NCBI GenBank assembly: GCA_964017045.1
Contig: OZ024809.1
Span: 11,476,307 to 11,540,306 of the forward strand
Reading direction: 5' to 3'
DNA: 64,000 nt
Source of the DNA: Omphiscola glabra
Lineage: Eukaryota > Mollusca > Gastropoda > Lymnaeidae
Positions 48,301-60,300 of this stretch are shown here, in pieces; the first letter of the stretch is position 1, and every line of letters begins with the position of its first letter. The notes under the pieces were generated by a model. That model was not told the origin of the DNA. It searched no databases and saw only the letters and a list, made by a program, of their open reading frames with translations. Position numbers and translations under genes: made by a program.

Positions 48301-51300
48301 TATTTGTTATAAGCCAAGCAGGTTGTTATTTATGGGGCGACCATGTAAGATGGACTAAACACAATAATATTTTAATAAATGAAAGACTGCATTCAAGATG
48401 TGTCAAGGAAATAGCGGAACAAGGCATGTGAAAGCTTGAAATAGAAACGTTTCGGCGAACAGCCTTCTTCATCAGACAAGATAAAATAAGAAATAGAAAA
48501 CAAGCTAAAAATTTGGAGAACTCCAAAAACGTAAGTTTTTGAACTGTTTTCTATTATTCGTTATTTCTTTTTTTTTTAATCCTGTCTGCTAAAGTAGGCT
48601 GTTGGCCGAAACGTCCTCCTTTTATTGTCGTGTCTTCATAAATACTTTAACTGGTAATGGGAATGTTCTTTTATTACCTAAACCATGTGTTTCATTTTTA
48701 AGGAGAAATTTGACTTAAACAGATAAGTTGCCATGACCTACTTGTTGTTCTAGTTTACGGTACGCTTTGAGCTGTTCAGACAGGGTGGGTGAGATATGGG
48801 GACGTTCTTCTATATTCGTGATCCTAGATCGTATGATCCCTTTAAGGCGATCAATGTGTGACGCCATCTTCTCTCTGACCTCAGTGGTCACCTGCGGATT
48901 AAAAAAGAAGACCTCGGTAAAAGAACATTTAATTGTTGTGATTTTTTGGTTTGTTGAATTATCGGTTTGTTGAATTATTGGTTTGTTGAATTATTGGTTT
49001 GTTGAATTATCGGTTTGTTGAATTATCGGTTTGTTGAATTATTGATTTGGTGAATTATTGATTTGGTGAATTATTGGTTTGGTGAATTATTGGTTTGGTG
49101 AATTATTGATTTGGTGAATTATTGGTTTGGTGAATTATTGATTTGGTGAATTATTGATTTGGTGAATTATTGGTTTGGTGAATTATTGATTTGGTGAATT
49201 ATTGGTTTGGTGAATTATTGATTTGGTGAATTATCGGTTTGTTGAATTATTGATTTGGTGAATTATTGGTTTGGTGAATTATTGATTTGGTGAATTATTG
49301 ATTTGGTGAATTATTGATTTGGTGAATTATTGATTTGGTGAATTATTGGTTTGGTGAATTATTGATTTGGTGAATTATTGGTTTGTGTAATTATTGGTTT
49401 GTGTAATTATTGGTTTGGTAAATTATTGATCATGTCAGGCATGATTGCTGTAAGGCGTAGTTAATATGAGATTTTCGTTATGTTTAGTGGTTATACCTTG
49501 AGACAATCATACATCTTGTATGTACAGTAATCTATGCAATCAGTGAATGAAAACGTAACGATTTAGTGAAGTAAAAGATTTAGTGATGGGCCGAGTATAA
49601 AACCCGTTCATGCTATAATCGTCTGAAACCATTATCACCTGACTGAAACCATTCTCACCTGCCTGAAACCATTCTCACCTGTCTGAAACCATTCTCACCA
49701 GTCTGAAACCATTCTCACCTGTCTGAAACCGTTCTCACCTGTCTGAAACCGTTCGCACCTATATGAAACCGTTCTCATCTGTCTGAAACCGTTCTCACCT
49801 GTCTGAAACCGTTCTCACCTGTCTGAAACCGTTCTCAACTGTCTGAAAGCATTCTCACCTGTCTGAAACCATTCTCACCTCGACCCTGGACCTTACCTCA
49901 CTTAACCGGGCCTGACTAATGAGGTCGCTCTGTGTTCCCACCAAGATGACCACGACGTGGTTGGTCTTGGCGATCATCCAGTCGACCCAGCATCCGATCT
50001 GCTGGTCAAACACGGCAGACGAGAACTCGGCCATGTTGAAGGTCAGAAGCGAGATCGTCGGGTGCTCGAAGAACACGTAATGGGGGTACATGTAGAAGGG
50101 GTGGCCACAGAAATCCCAAATGTTCATCTGAAAAAGAGATGGTGCTGAGATATTTTGATGTTGAGATCGATATTTTGGTGTTGAGATAGATATTTTGATA
50201 TTGAGATCGATATTTTGGTGTTGAGATCGATTTTTTTGGTGTTGAGATCGATATTTTGATGTTGAGATCGATAAGTTGGTGTTGAGATCAATATTTTACT
50301 AAATCTTATGGACATCGTATTGGCTGCTGTCTTGAATGATTCCATTCAATAAGTAAGTTTAGAGTTTATTAGACTAATAATGTGTATTCTAAATGAAATA
50401 ATTGAAAAAGAGCACGCCAACATACACATAATACTGTTTTTTTTAAAATCAGAAAACTTAGCTTAGAAACAGCTCCTATACAAAGATTGTTTTTAAAAAA
50501 CCCTGCAAACTAAGCTAAGAAATAAATAAAATTCCTACTACACAAAAATTGTTTAAAAAAACCCAGAAAGCTTTGCTTAGAAAAAGATAAAATAGCTCCT
50601 ATAACAAGCCATGTAAATACTAGAACAACAATAGTTTTTATTGGCTGCAGTTTACAATGATAACACATTATTTCCCAACTGTACCCATTAAAATGTTTAT
50701 GGTAGATCTACATATTTAAAAGCGCTTATTTTCATTACATAACTTTTCTCCTGACTGACCTCCAGTGATTTGCCGGGCTTTCCGTCCTCCAGTACTTCGA
50801 GGTCAAAGGTCACGCCGGCAGCGTCAATCCCCGCCGACGTGTCTTGTGTGTCTTCGGCCATTCTTGTCTGTTGGTCGACCAACGTCTGGACCATGGACGT
50901 CTTCCCCGACTGATACGGACCAACGACCAGAACCTGAAGACGAATAAACCATTATGAACGCACAGCCTATGTCATCTCTCTGCCAGTGCATGGTGACACT
51001 GTAAAACAGCGGTTCTCAACCTGTGGGTCGCGACCCTTTTGGGGGTCGAATGACCCTTTCCCAGGGGTCGACTAAGACCATCGGAAAACACATATACTCT
51101 ACAGTTATGAAGTGGCATCGAAAATAATTTTGTGGTTTGGGGTCGCCACAGCATGAGGAACTCTTTTAAATGGTCGCGACATTAGAAAGGTTGAGAACCA
51201 CTGCTCTAAACATTGTCTACGTGTCCGACCAACCCACTTGTTAATAAACAGTTATATTACACTTTTCATAACTAAGTAACTTTTAAAAAAATGTTGTATT

Positions 51301-54300
51301 TAGTGAAACATTTTTTTTTAAAGAGTGAATCGTAAACTAGTAAATGGTAAACAAAACTAAAACTTACTTTAACCCCTTGGTAGACCTTGACCTCAGACAG
51401 GCTCTCCTGGAAGAACGCGATGATGTTCTTAAGCCCCGAGGAGCAGACGTCGGCCGGAGGATACGACACGGGATTATCGTCCATAAGCAGCTGCTGGCCA
51501 GCGTCGATGTCAAGTTTCTGTTGACCACAGATGCATTGAAAACAAGTTTGTCACAAGCCATTTCGTTTAGGTAGCTGTATATATTTTTCCTTCTCGGCAA
51601 ACATTACGCAAATAAGGACATACCTTCCAAATCGGTTGGGGGAGGGGAGAAGTTGCTTTGGAATGTATATTACTTATGAGACACTCTCTGAGATCGCGTT
51701 CAATGTTTAGAGCCTAGACATTTTACATCTCATTTTTTATGACATGCGTGGCTCAGCGTATCGGAAACAGCTTGAAGTCACGGACACCTTTACAGGAGAT
51801 ATATTACTGACCTACTTTACATCCATAGACCGCGTTTGTATCATCGTACTAACCAGCGATTCACCAATGAGGCTGGCGGCCGTGGATTTAAGCGTCCAGT
51901 TTTCGCTTAGGACTCACATGTCACGGCTGATGAGAAGATACAGCGTCTTACGAAGACATAAGAATGCCGGCGAAGGTATCCGTTCATCTTTTAATATCCA
52001 CTTTGATACCAATCTATTAATATCCACTTTACTAACAATCTATCAATCATCCCATTTTCACATCTCCCGTTTTTCCACACTTCCCCAAAAAAATCCATGA
52101 AAATACCCCATCCTTCATCCATCCATCTTTCAAGCATCCATCTTTGATGCATTCAAATTTCATGTAGCAATCTTTCATGAAGTCATCTTTCACGCACCAT
52201 TTTTCATGCATCCATCTTTCTTGCATCACAATTTCATATATTCATGTTTCGTGCATCCATCTTTTATGTATCCATATTTCAAGTATCTACATATCATGCA
52301 TCCATATTTCATGTATCCATATTTTATGTATCCATATTTCATCCATCCATCTTTCAAGCATCCATCTTTGATGTATCCATCTTTCATGTATCCATCTTTT
52401 ATGTATCCGACTTTCATGTATCCACATATCATGCATCCATATTTCATGTGTCCATATTTCATGTATCCATATTTCGTGTATCCATCTTTTATGTATCCAA
52501 CTTTCATGTATCCACATATCATGCATCCATCTTTTATGTATCCAACTTTCATGTATTCACATATCATGCATCCATCTTTCATGTATCCATCTTCATCTAT
52601 CCATATTTCGTGTATCCACATGTGTTGACCTTGATGGCGCTGTACGGCAGAGTTTTGATTCTGTTGCCGCTGATGTCCAGCTTCGATGACGTCAGGAGTA
52701 GATGTCCGGGGAAAGATGTCAGTTTGTTGTCCGAGAGGTCAATGGAAGAAATCCACCGTCTGTCCTGGTGTCTTACCTTATATGTGGGCACTTTGGTGAC
52801 CTACAAAATTGAAATGGTTAAATTTATATATGAACACTTTGATGACCTACAAAATTGAAATAGTTAACTTTATATTTGAACACTTTGATGACCTACTAAA
52901 TTGAAATAGTTAAATTTATATTTGAACACTATGATGGCCTAAAAATTTGGAATAGTTTACTTTAAATTGCCTTTTTTTCTTTAAAATGCCTCGGCTCGGG
53001 GAGGTAATACTAATTTAAGAGATAATGTAGTGATTTAATTGTTACTGGCCCTGATGACCTATAGCACTGTCTTCCCATCCAACAACGCTGACACTTGTGA
53101 AATCGTTGGATAAACTTTAACAGGTTGGACCGTTCTAGGGGTTCAGTTCTTATTATTAGGCTAAAATTTGGTGCAGCTTTAATTAGGCATCATTACGGGA
53201 TGCATTCCATCGTTCGCTTAAAGTGGCGGTCCGGGACCGATTCAGGCCCGGGACCGACACTGGTCTACGACCGACACCGGTCCGCGACCAACACCGGTCC
53301 GCGACTAACACTGGTCCACGACCAACACCGGTCCGCGACCAACACCGACCTGTGACCGACATAGGCCCGCGACCGACACCGGCCCCCTATCCTAACGCTT
53401 GCATGACCGCACTACGTCAGACAAGACCCTGGGCGGAAGTTAAATTCAGTTTAACATCGATCTTGAAAAAATGACCGCTTAATCACCAGTATGATATGTA
53501 TTAGATGGATGAAATTATGGTAATAGTGGATGTAGTCCTCTAACATTGGTTGAACGTGGATGATTTAAAAAAAAAAGATACATTTCCGGTCACGTGGAAA
53601 GATAAGAAAATATTTAATACATGTGACGCCCGGCTCCTGGGAAAATTGAAAAATTATCCCCACTCTCACTCCCCCCCCCCCCCCCCCCCCGATCTGTCGC
53701 ACCGGTCTAGTGGACCTTAACATACCCAAACTATTGGCCCAGTAACAGGTGTGGGGGGGGGGGGAAGATCTACATTTTTGGGAGGAGTGGCTCGCTTGAC
53801 ACCCCCTTGCGCCCAGACCTCCCACTGGTCACGCCTCCAAGGTCGTATGATGTGATCTGGTCAGCTCACCTGGGCGCAGCGCGGCGGCCACGGATTGTGT
53901 TACAGACTTTGCCTTATAACAACTAATAGGTCCCAGCCAGGTCTCTATTCGGAATCACTTTATGATCTGCTAAATGTGTATTGATCATTGACACTTTGAC
54001 CGCCTGACACGGTGACTACGTGACATGGTGACTACGTGATATGGTTACTACGTGACACGGGGACTACGTGACACGGTGACTACGTGACACTTCGACTACG
54101 TGACACGGGGACTACGTGACACGGTGACTACGTGACATGTTGACTACGTGACACGGGGACTACGTGACACGGGGACTACTTGACACGGTGACTACGTGAC
54201 ACGGTGACTACGTGACACGGTGACCACGTGACACGGTGACTACGTGACACGGGGACTACGTGACACGGTGACTACGTGACACGGTGACTACGTGACACGG

Positions 54301-57300
54301 TGACTACGTGACACGGTGACTACGTGACACGGTGACTACGTGACACGGTGACTACGTGACACGGTGACTACGTGACTCGGTGACTACGTGACTCGGTGAC
54401 TACGTGACACGGTGACTACGTGACACGGTGACTACGTGACACGGTGACTACGTGACACTTTGACTACGTGACACGGGGACTACGTGACAAGGGGACTACG
54501 TGACACGGGGACTACGTGACTCGGTGACTACGTGACACGGTGACTACGTGACATGGTGACTACGTGACACGGTGACTACGTGACAAGGTGACTACGTGAC
54601 ACTGTGACTACGTGACACTTTGACTACGTGACACTTTGACTACGTGACACGGTGACTACGTGACACTTTGACTACGTGACACTTTGAATACGTGACACGG
54701 GGACTACATGACACGATGACTACGTGACACGGGGACTACGTGACACGGTGACTTCGTGACTCGGTGACTACGTGACACGGTGACTACGTGACACGGTGAC
54801 TACGTGACATGGTGACTGCGTGACATGGTGACTACGTGCCTTGGTGAATACGTGATATGGTGACTACGTGACATGGTGACCAAAACAAAGCATTGGATAG
54901 CTATCAAAGTTTTGATTGGTTGAAATTAATGATGTACCTCGTTCTGACTGACATTCAACACGTCGATGTTGGGGAGAAGGAAGATATCCGTCGGTAGAAC
55001 GCTGATCTGATTGGTTGAGATATCTAGGTCAACAAGGCGTCTCAGCATTCTGATATCCCGGGGTATCTGAAACACGTGATTTGAAGCATTTGGAAACATT
55101 ATGTTGTTTTTCTTTCTTTTTGAAAGCTGAAACGTCATTAAAAATATATGCAAAGGTATTTTCATTCTAAAATCGTAACTAAATATTTACTTTAATAAAC
55201 TCCATTTCATTGTAACTGGTAAACGTTAGCTCTTGCATACGCCAGTCTATTGCAACTGGCAAAGTGTATATTTCAGTCATCTTGGTACACAACCAACAAA
55301 AATCTCTACCTCCCACAACACTACATTTTTACTTGCACCCTCAAACCAACACAAACTATCGCCCATCCTACCCACCCACACCACCCCCTTACTCCTAAGC
55401 CCGACTCACCTCTCCCTTACTCCTACCCCCAACTCACCTCTCCCTTACTCCTACCCCCAACTCACCTCTCCCTTACTCCTACCCCCAACTCACCTCTCCC
55501 TTACTCCTACCCCCAACTCACCTCTCCCTTACGCCTACCCCTAACTCACCTCTCCCTTACTCCTAACCCCCAACTCACCTCTCGTATTTTGTTCCCTGAA
55601 CACCTCAGTATTTCGAGCCTCTTGAGGGCAGAAATTTCTTTAATTAATGACGTCAGCTCGTTGTTATCCAAAACCAAGATTTGTAGCTTCCTGAGTTTGT
55701 CCAGGCCGGCTGCTGATTCGATCTGCATGGGGCACCGCCAAACAAAAAAAGCAAAAATCAATATCATCTTCCAGAAATTATGAACCTAGTATCTTCAAAG
55801 ACCAGGTAACCTGTTAAGAACGTCTTCTACACGCCCCAGTGTCGCTTTTGGGGTTTGATCCACACGGGGCGTCCATGATTTTTACCGACCCCCTTCCACG
55901 AAAGCGGCTCTGCAGTTGGCCGCAAGGGTCGACCCTACGTATAATTTTCTTAACAATGCCTCCTTCCTACATCTAATACGCGGACTAGTTTCTAACAGTG
56001 GATGTATAGCAATATTCGTACAGCAGTCAGTTCAGTTTCAACTCCATTTTCTGAAATGAACATAAAAATTCCATAATTCAACAGCCCGTATAACAGATTT
56101 TTCGTATAAATCATTTATAACATTGTTATGTTTTTCACATGTCTTTATTTCCAACAACAAACATTAACATAAATCTACATATAATACAAGTTCTTAATAA
56201 TGTTGACTCTATGCTTGACTCCGGAACACACAGTCCATTTTCACACACTCTCAACAGTCTCTGCGCATGCGCGCTCTTTGACCTAGTTGGCTATCCGGAC
56301 GGTATAGTCCGTTTGTACACTCATAATATCGAGAAATAGGGGTAGGGGCTGAAATGTGACAAAGCATGCATACAAAAAACGCAATTTATTAGAAGTCCCC
56401 CCCCCCCCCCCGGGGTGTCCGGTTGACAAGTCTGTGGTGGCTTGCCGATTAGGAGGTGCCAGCCACCGGACCTCCTAGGCGTCACCCGGGGAACAAGACC
56501 ACCATTGCGTGTCCTGAGTGATCAAACAAGGAACATGCATGGTACCTGCCGGAATTAAAACAGCTCCATCAGGGCTGCCACTTGTGACGCTTTACAGTTT
56601 GAAATAGAGGCAGAGACAGGGGTAAGGATCATGATTGCAAGTTGCGGTTAATGGGTACGAAGCGAGAGACTAAGGTGAAAGCCTCTGGCCGATGATTCTA
56701 AATATGGAGCAATGAGAAAGATGTTCTTAGGCAAGCCAGCGTTTTGTCCAAGCTAATTTACAAACTGTTTGCCTGGTGGAAACCCACAGAAGAAATCCTC
56801 TTATAGGGCGTCCGACACTTCCACGGGATGGGTGGGGGGAAGATATTAGGACGTAAATTTACCATCCCAACTCTTAGGAAATTCGATCGTGTGCACTGTG
56901 TGTATGCACAGTGTCGGACCGACCGGGTGTCTTTGGGTTGGGGGCGGCCCCCAGCGGAACCCTATCAAGCGGACTCGGGTGGCGTCTGTCCTGGCAAGCG
57001 GACAGTTTTAACGTGCCGCTTCGCGGCCCGATACTCGGGCTTCGGCGGGGTGCTTTGGGGAGGGCATAAAGAGCATTAGCTCGACGGCCCGCTGTTGCAA
57101 TCTCCTAAAATGATATTTAAGAATCCCAATTAGTGCTCACCCCACGCCCCCTCCCCCAAAGACTCGCAAACGCATTTATTTTCACGCCCCTGAATCATAT
57201 TAACATTCTAATGACCCACCAACAGATTTATTTCAGCAACTATTTCAGCAACTATTTCAGCAACTATTTCAGCAACTATTTCAGCAACTATTTCAGCAAC

Positions 57301-60300
57301 TATTTCAGCAACTATTTCAGCAACTATTTCAGCAACTATTTCAGAAAAACAAAAGAAAATATTACGCACCAAATGATTTTGCGATATTTATAAAAAAATC
57401 TCATTGAGCGAAATTATTGGGGAATTTCATTTCGTGAAATCAATGTCATCATATTTCCTTCCCTTTCCAAACTGATTTTTTTGAGGTGCGGGTATGGGGC
57501 TGAAAATTTGATAGAATGTGTTGTCATCGGCCACGAGTCTCTTTACCAAGTTTCAGTTTGATATGCTTGCGGGAAGTGGGTTACTTAGCAATACGAAGAC
57601 TTTCGCCAGCAACGAAGATGATAGAAAGCATTGTAAAAAAAATAATTTATTATGAACCATTAAATGTTAAATACGTGCTTAGCAATGCTGAAGTGATTTT
57701 GAAGTTATAATTCTCAACATAAGACGTTTTCGCATCATGATTATTAGTTATTTAAAAAAAACATTCACACCCTTGGGACCCCTAAAAATATTTCCAAAAC
57801 AAAAATGTTTAGTCAGGAAAAACCATTGAAGGGTGTTAAATAAAATAGAATTGTGTGATCTTTCCCGCGAAATTTGTCTGAACGGCACGCGGAGTGTACA
57901 TTACAGTATTCATAGCTTAAGAGTGTGCTATCAATGATGACACAAGTGCTGTAAATGATGACACAAGTGCTGTAAATGATGACACAAGTGCTGTAATGAT
58001 GACACAAGTGCTGTCAATGATGAAGCAAGTGCTGCCAAAATATGACACAAGTGCTGTCAATGATGACACAATTGCTGTCAATGAGGACACAAGTGCTGTC
58101 CATAATGACACAAGTGCTGTCAATGATGACACAAGGACTGTCATTGATGACACAAGTGCTGTCAATGATGACGCAAGTGCTGCCAATGATGACATAAGTG
58201 CTGCCAATGATGACACAAGTGCTGCCAATGATGACATAAGTGCTGTCAATGATGACACAAGTGATGCCAATGATGACACAAGTGATGTCAATGATGACGC
58301 AAGTGCTGCCAATGATGACATAAGTGCTGTCAATGATGACAGAAGTGTTGTCAATGATGACACATGTGCTGTCAATGGTGACACAAGTGATGTCAATGAT
58401 GACGCAAGTGCTGCCAATGATGACATAAGTGCTGTCAATGATGACAGAAGTGTTGTCAATGATGACACATGTGCTGTCAATGGTGACACAAGTCCTGTCT
58501 TCACGCGGGTATCGTGAAGTTCGTGACTTTATGAAAGTATTCAAACAAATACGCACAACGTCAAAAAAAAGAAGAGAAAACTATCAACCATTGTTATGTC
58601 TTTTCTCACCTGGTTGTCACTCAGGTCTCACCTGCTTATTACTCAGGTCTCACCTGGTTGTCACTCAGGTCTCACCTGGTTGTCACTCAGATCTCACCTT
58701 GTTGTCACTGAGGGCTTACCTGGTTGTCACACAGGGCTCACCTGGTTGTCACTCAGGTCTCACCTGGTTGTCACTCAGGGCTTACCTGGTTGTCACTCAG
58801 GTATCACCTGGTTGTCACTCAAGTCTCACCTGGTTGTCACTCAGGGCTTATCTGGTTATCACTCAGGGCTCACCTGGTTGTCACTCAGGTCTCACGTGGT
58901 TGTCACTCAGGTCTTACCTGGTTGACACTCAGGTCTCACGTGGTTGTCACTCAGGTCTTACCTGGTTGACACTCAGGTCTCATCTGGTTGTCACTCAGGT
59001 CTCACCTGGTTGTCACTCAGGTCCAGCCTGGTCAAATTCTTCAGTTTCCTCACGCAGACCGGAAGTTTCGTCAGTCTGTTGTTGCTGAGACGAATCTCCA
59101 GTAACTGGGTTAAGGACTTGAGCGAATCTGTGGAAATGAGAGATCGACCTCAGAAAGATGTTTGCGTGGACAATTGTAAATATCAAATCTAATATTTTTG
59201 TACTCTTAAATTTTACTGCTCTTGTATTGTTTGTTTTTGTTCCCCCTTTCAGACAATGCTCAGTCAAATCTACTCAAAAAATGAAGTTTGTGCTACGATT
59301 TCTACGAGAGTACGGACTTCGTTTATAAAGTAAAAGAGTTTTAGTATTAAAAACCTCTTATTTTTACTTATTCAAATGTAAAACAACATATAAGTGTTAT
59401 TTTTGGTGCCCGACATTAAATATATATATATATATATCTCAACAGATGATAAGTTTAACTTTTCTAGTTGCTTGCAGTTCTGTGACCTCATTCATTAAAT
59501 CTGTACCTGGCAGTGAGTTGTCTCCGAGCTCGTTGTTGCTGAGGTCAAGTTTGGTCAGATGGACCAGGTTAAGGAGCAGATCTTCGGGGACGACTCTCAG
59601 GTGAAGGTTAGCAGCGACCAGGCGTTTGATTGAGCCGGAAATGACCTAGAATGAAAAATTTTTAAAAACAATGAAAGCCACTTACAATTTTTTTGCCTGA
59701 CAAATTTCTTTCAGGGGTAAAAAAAAAATGGAGATGGACATTGCTGGGCGAAGGAAGCTTATGAAAAACTAAACTCATCAATGCATTAAGTTCTTGCGAC
59801 TTCACAACAGTCTGCGGGTAATTTTAATAATTTTTTAGGCTTTAAAAGTCAAATGACGGCATGCTATCCACAACCCACGAGAAATGACTGACCTTGACAT
59901 CCACGAGACATTACTGACCTTGACATCCACGAGACATTACTGACTTTGACATCCACGAGACATGACTGACCTTGACATCCACGAGACATGACTGACCTTG
60001 ACATCCACGAGACATGACTGACCTTGACATCCACGAGACATGACTGACCTTGACATCCACGAGACATGACTGACCTTGACATCCACGAGACATGACTGAC
60101 TTTGACATCCACGAGACATGACTGACCTTGACATTGGCGAGTGTTTCACTGCTCAGGTCAATGATCCGGATGGCCACCACATCTTCCCGCCTGCTGCTCG
60201 GCAGCCGTTCGGGTTGCAGGTGCCTGGCCCCTTGGTACCCCACGTGACTGACTGGCCCCGGGCCGTAAGGACCATCGTAAGGCACGGCTATTCGCTGGCG

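Larger units (their letters stand above)
48110..51517 (-). other. Roco exons 7-11: Roc GTPase domain
   Basis: Exon 8 opens VLVVGPYQSGKTSMVQTL, a P-loop GxxxxGKT (G355-K361-T362). Exon 9 has WDFCGHPFY (switch II DxxG, D413-G416) and ILVGTQSD (473-476), the divergent THxD-like G4 motif of Roco proteins in place of NKxD. Exon 10 (VTTEVREKMASHIDRL...) and the start of exon 11 (VIATSSKKNQGFDRLGQAI) contribute the G5 serine and last helix. P-loop and DxxG are intact, so nucleotide binding is expected. Confidence 0.85.

Noticed and set aside
48948..49430. CRISPR-like regular repeats (also 58604-59021 and others)
   Set aside because: Head-to-tail repeats without unique spacers, in a eukaryotic intron.
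57917..58556. Frames of 173-195 residues on both strands
   Set aside because: 21-bp minisatellite; no non-repeat protein sequence.
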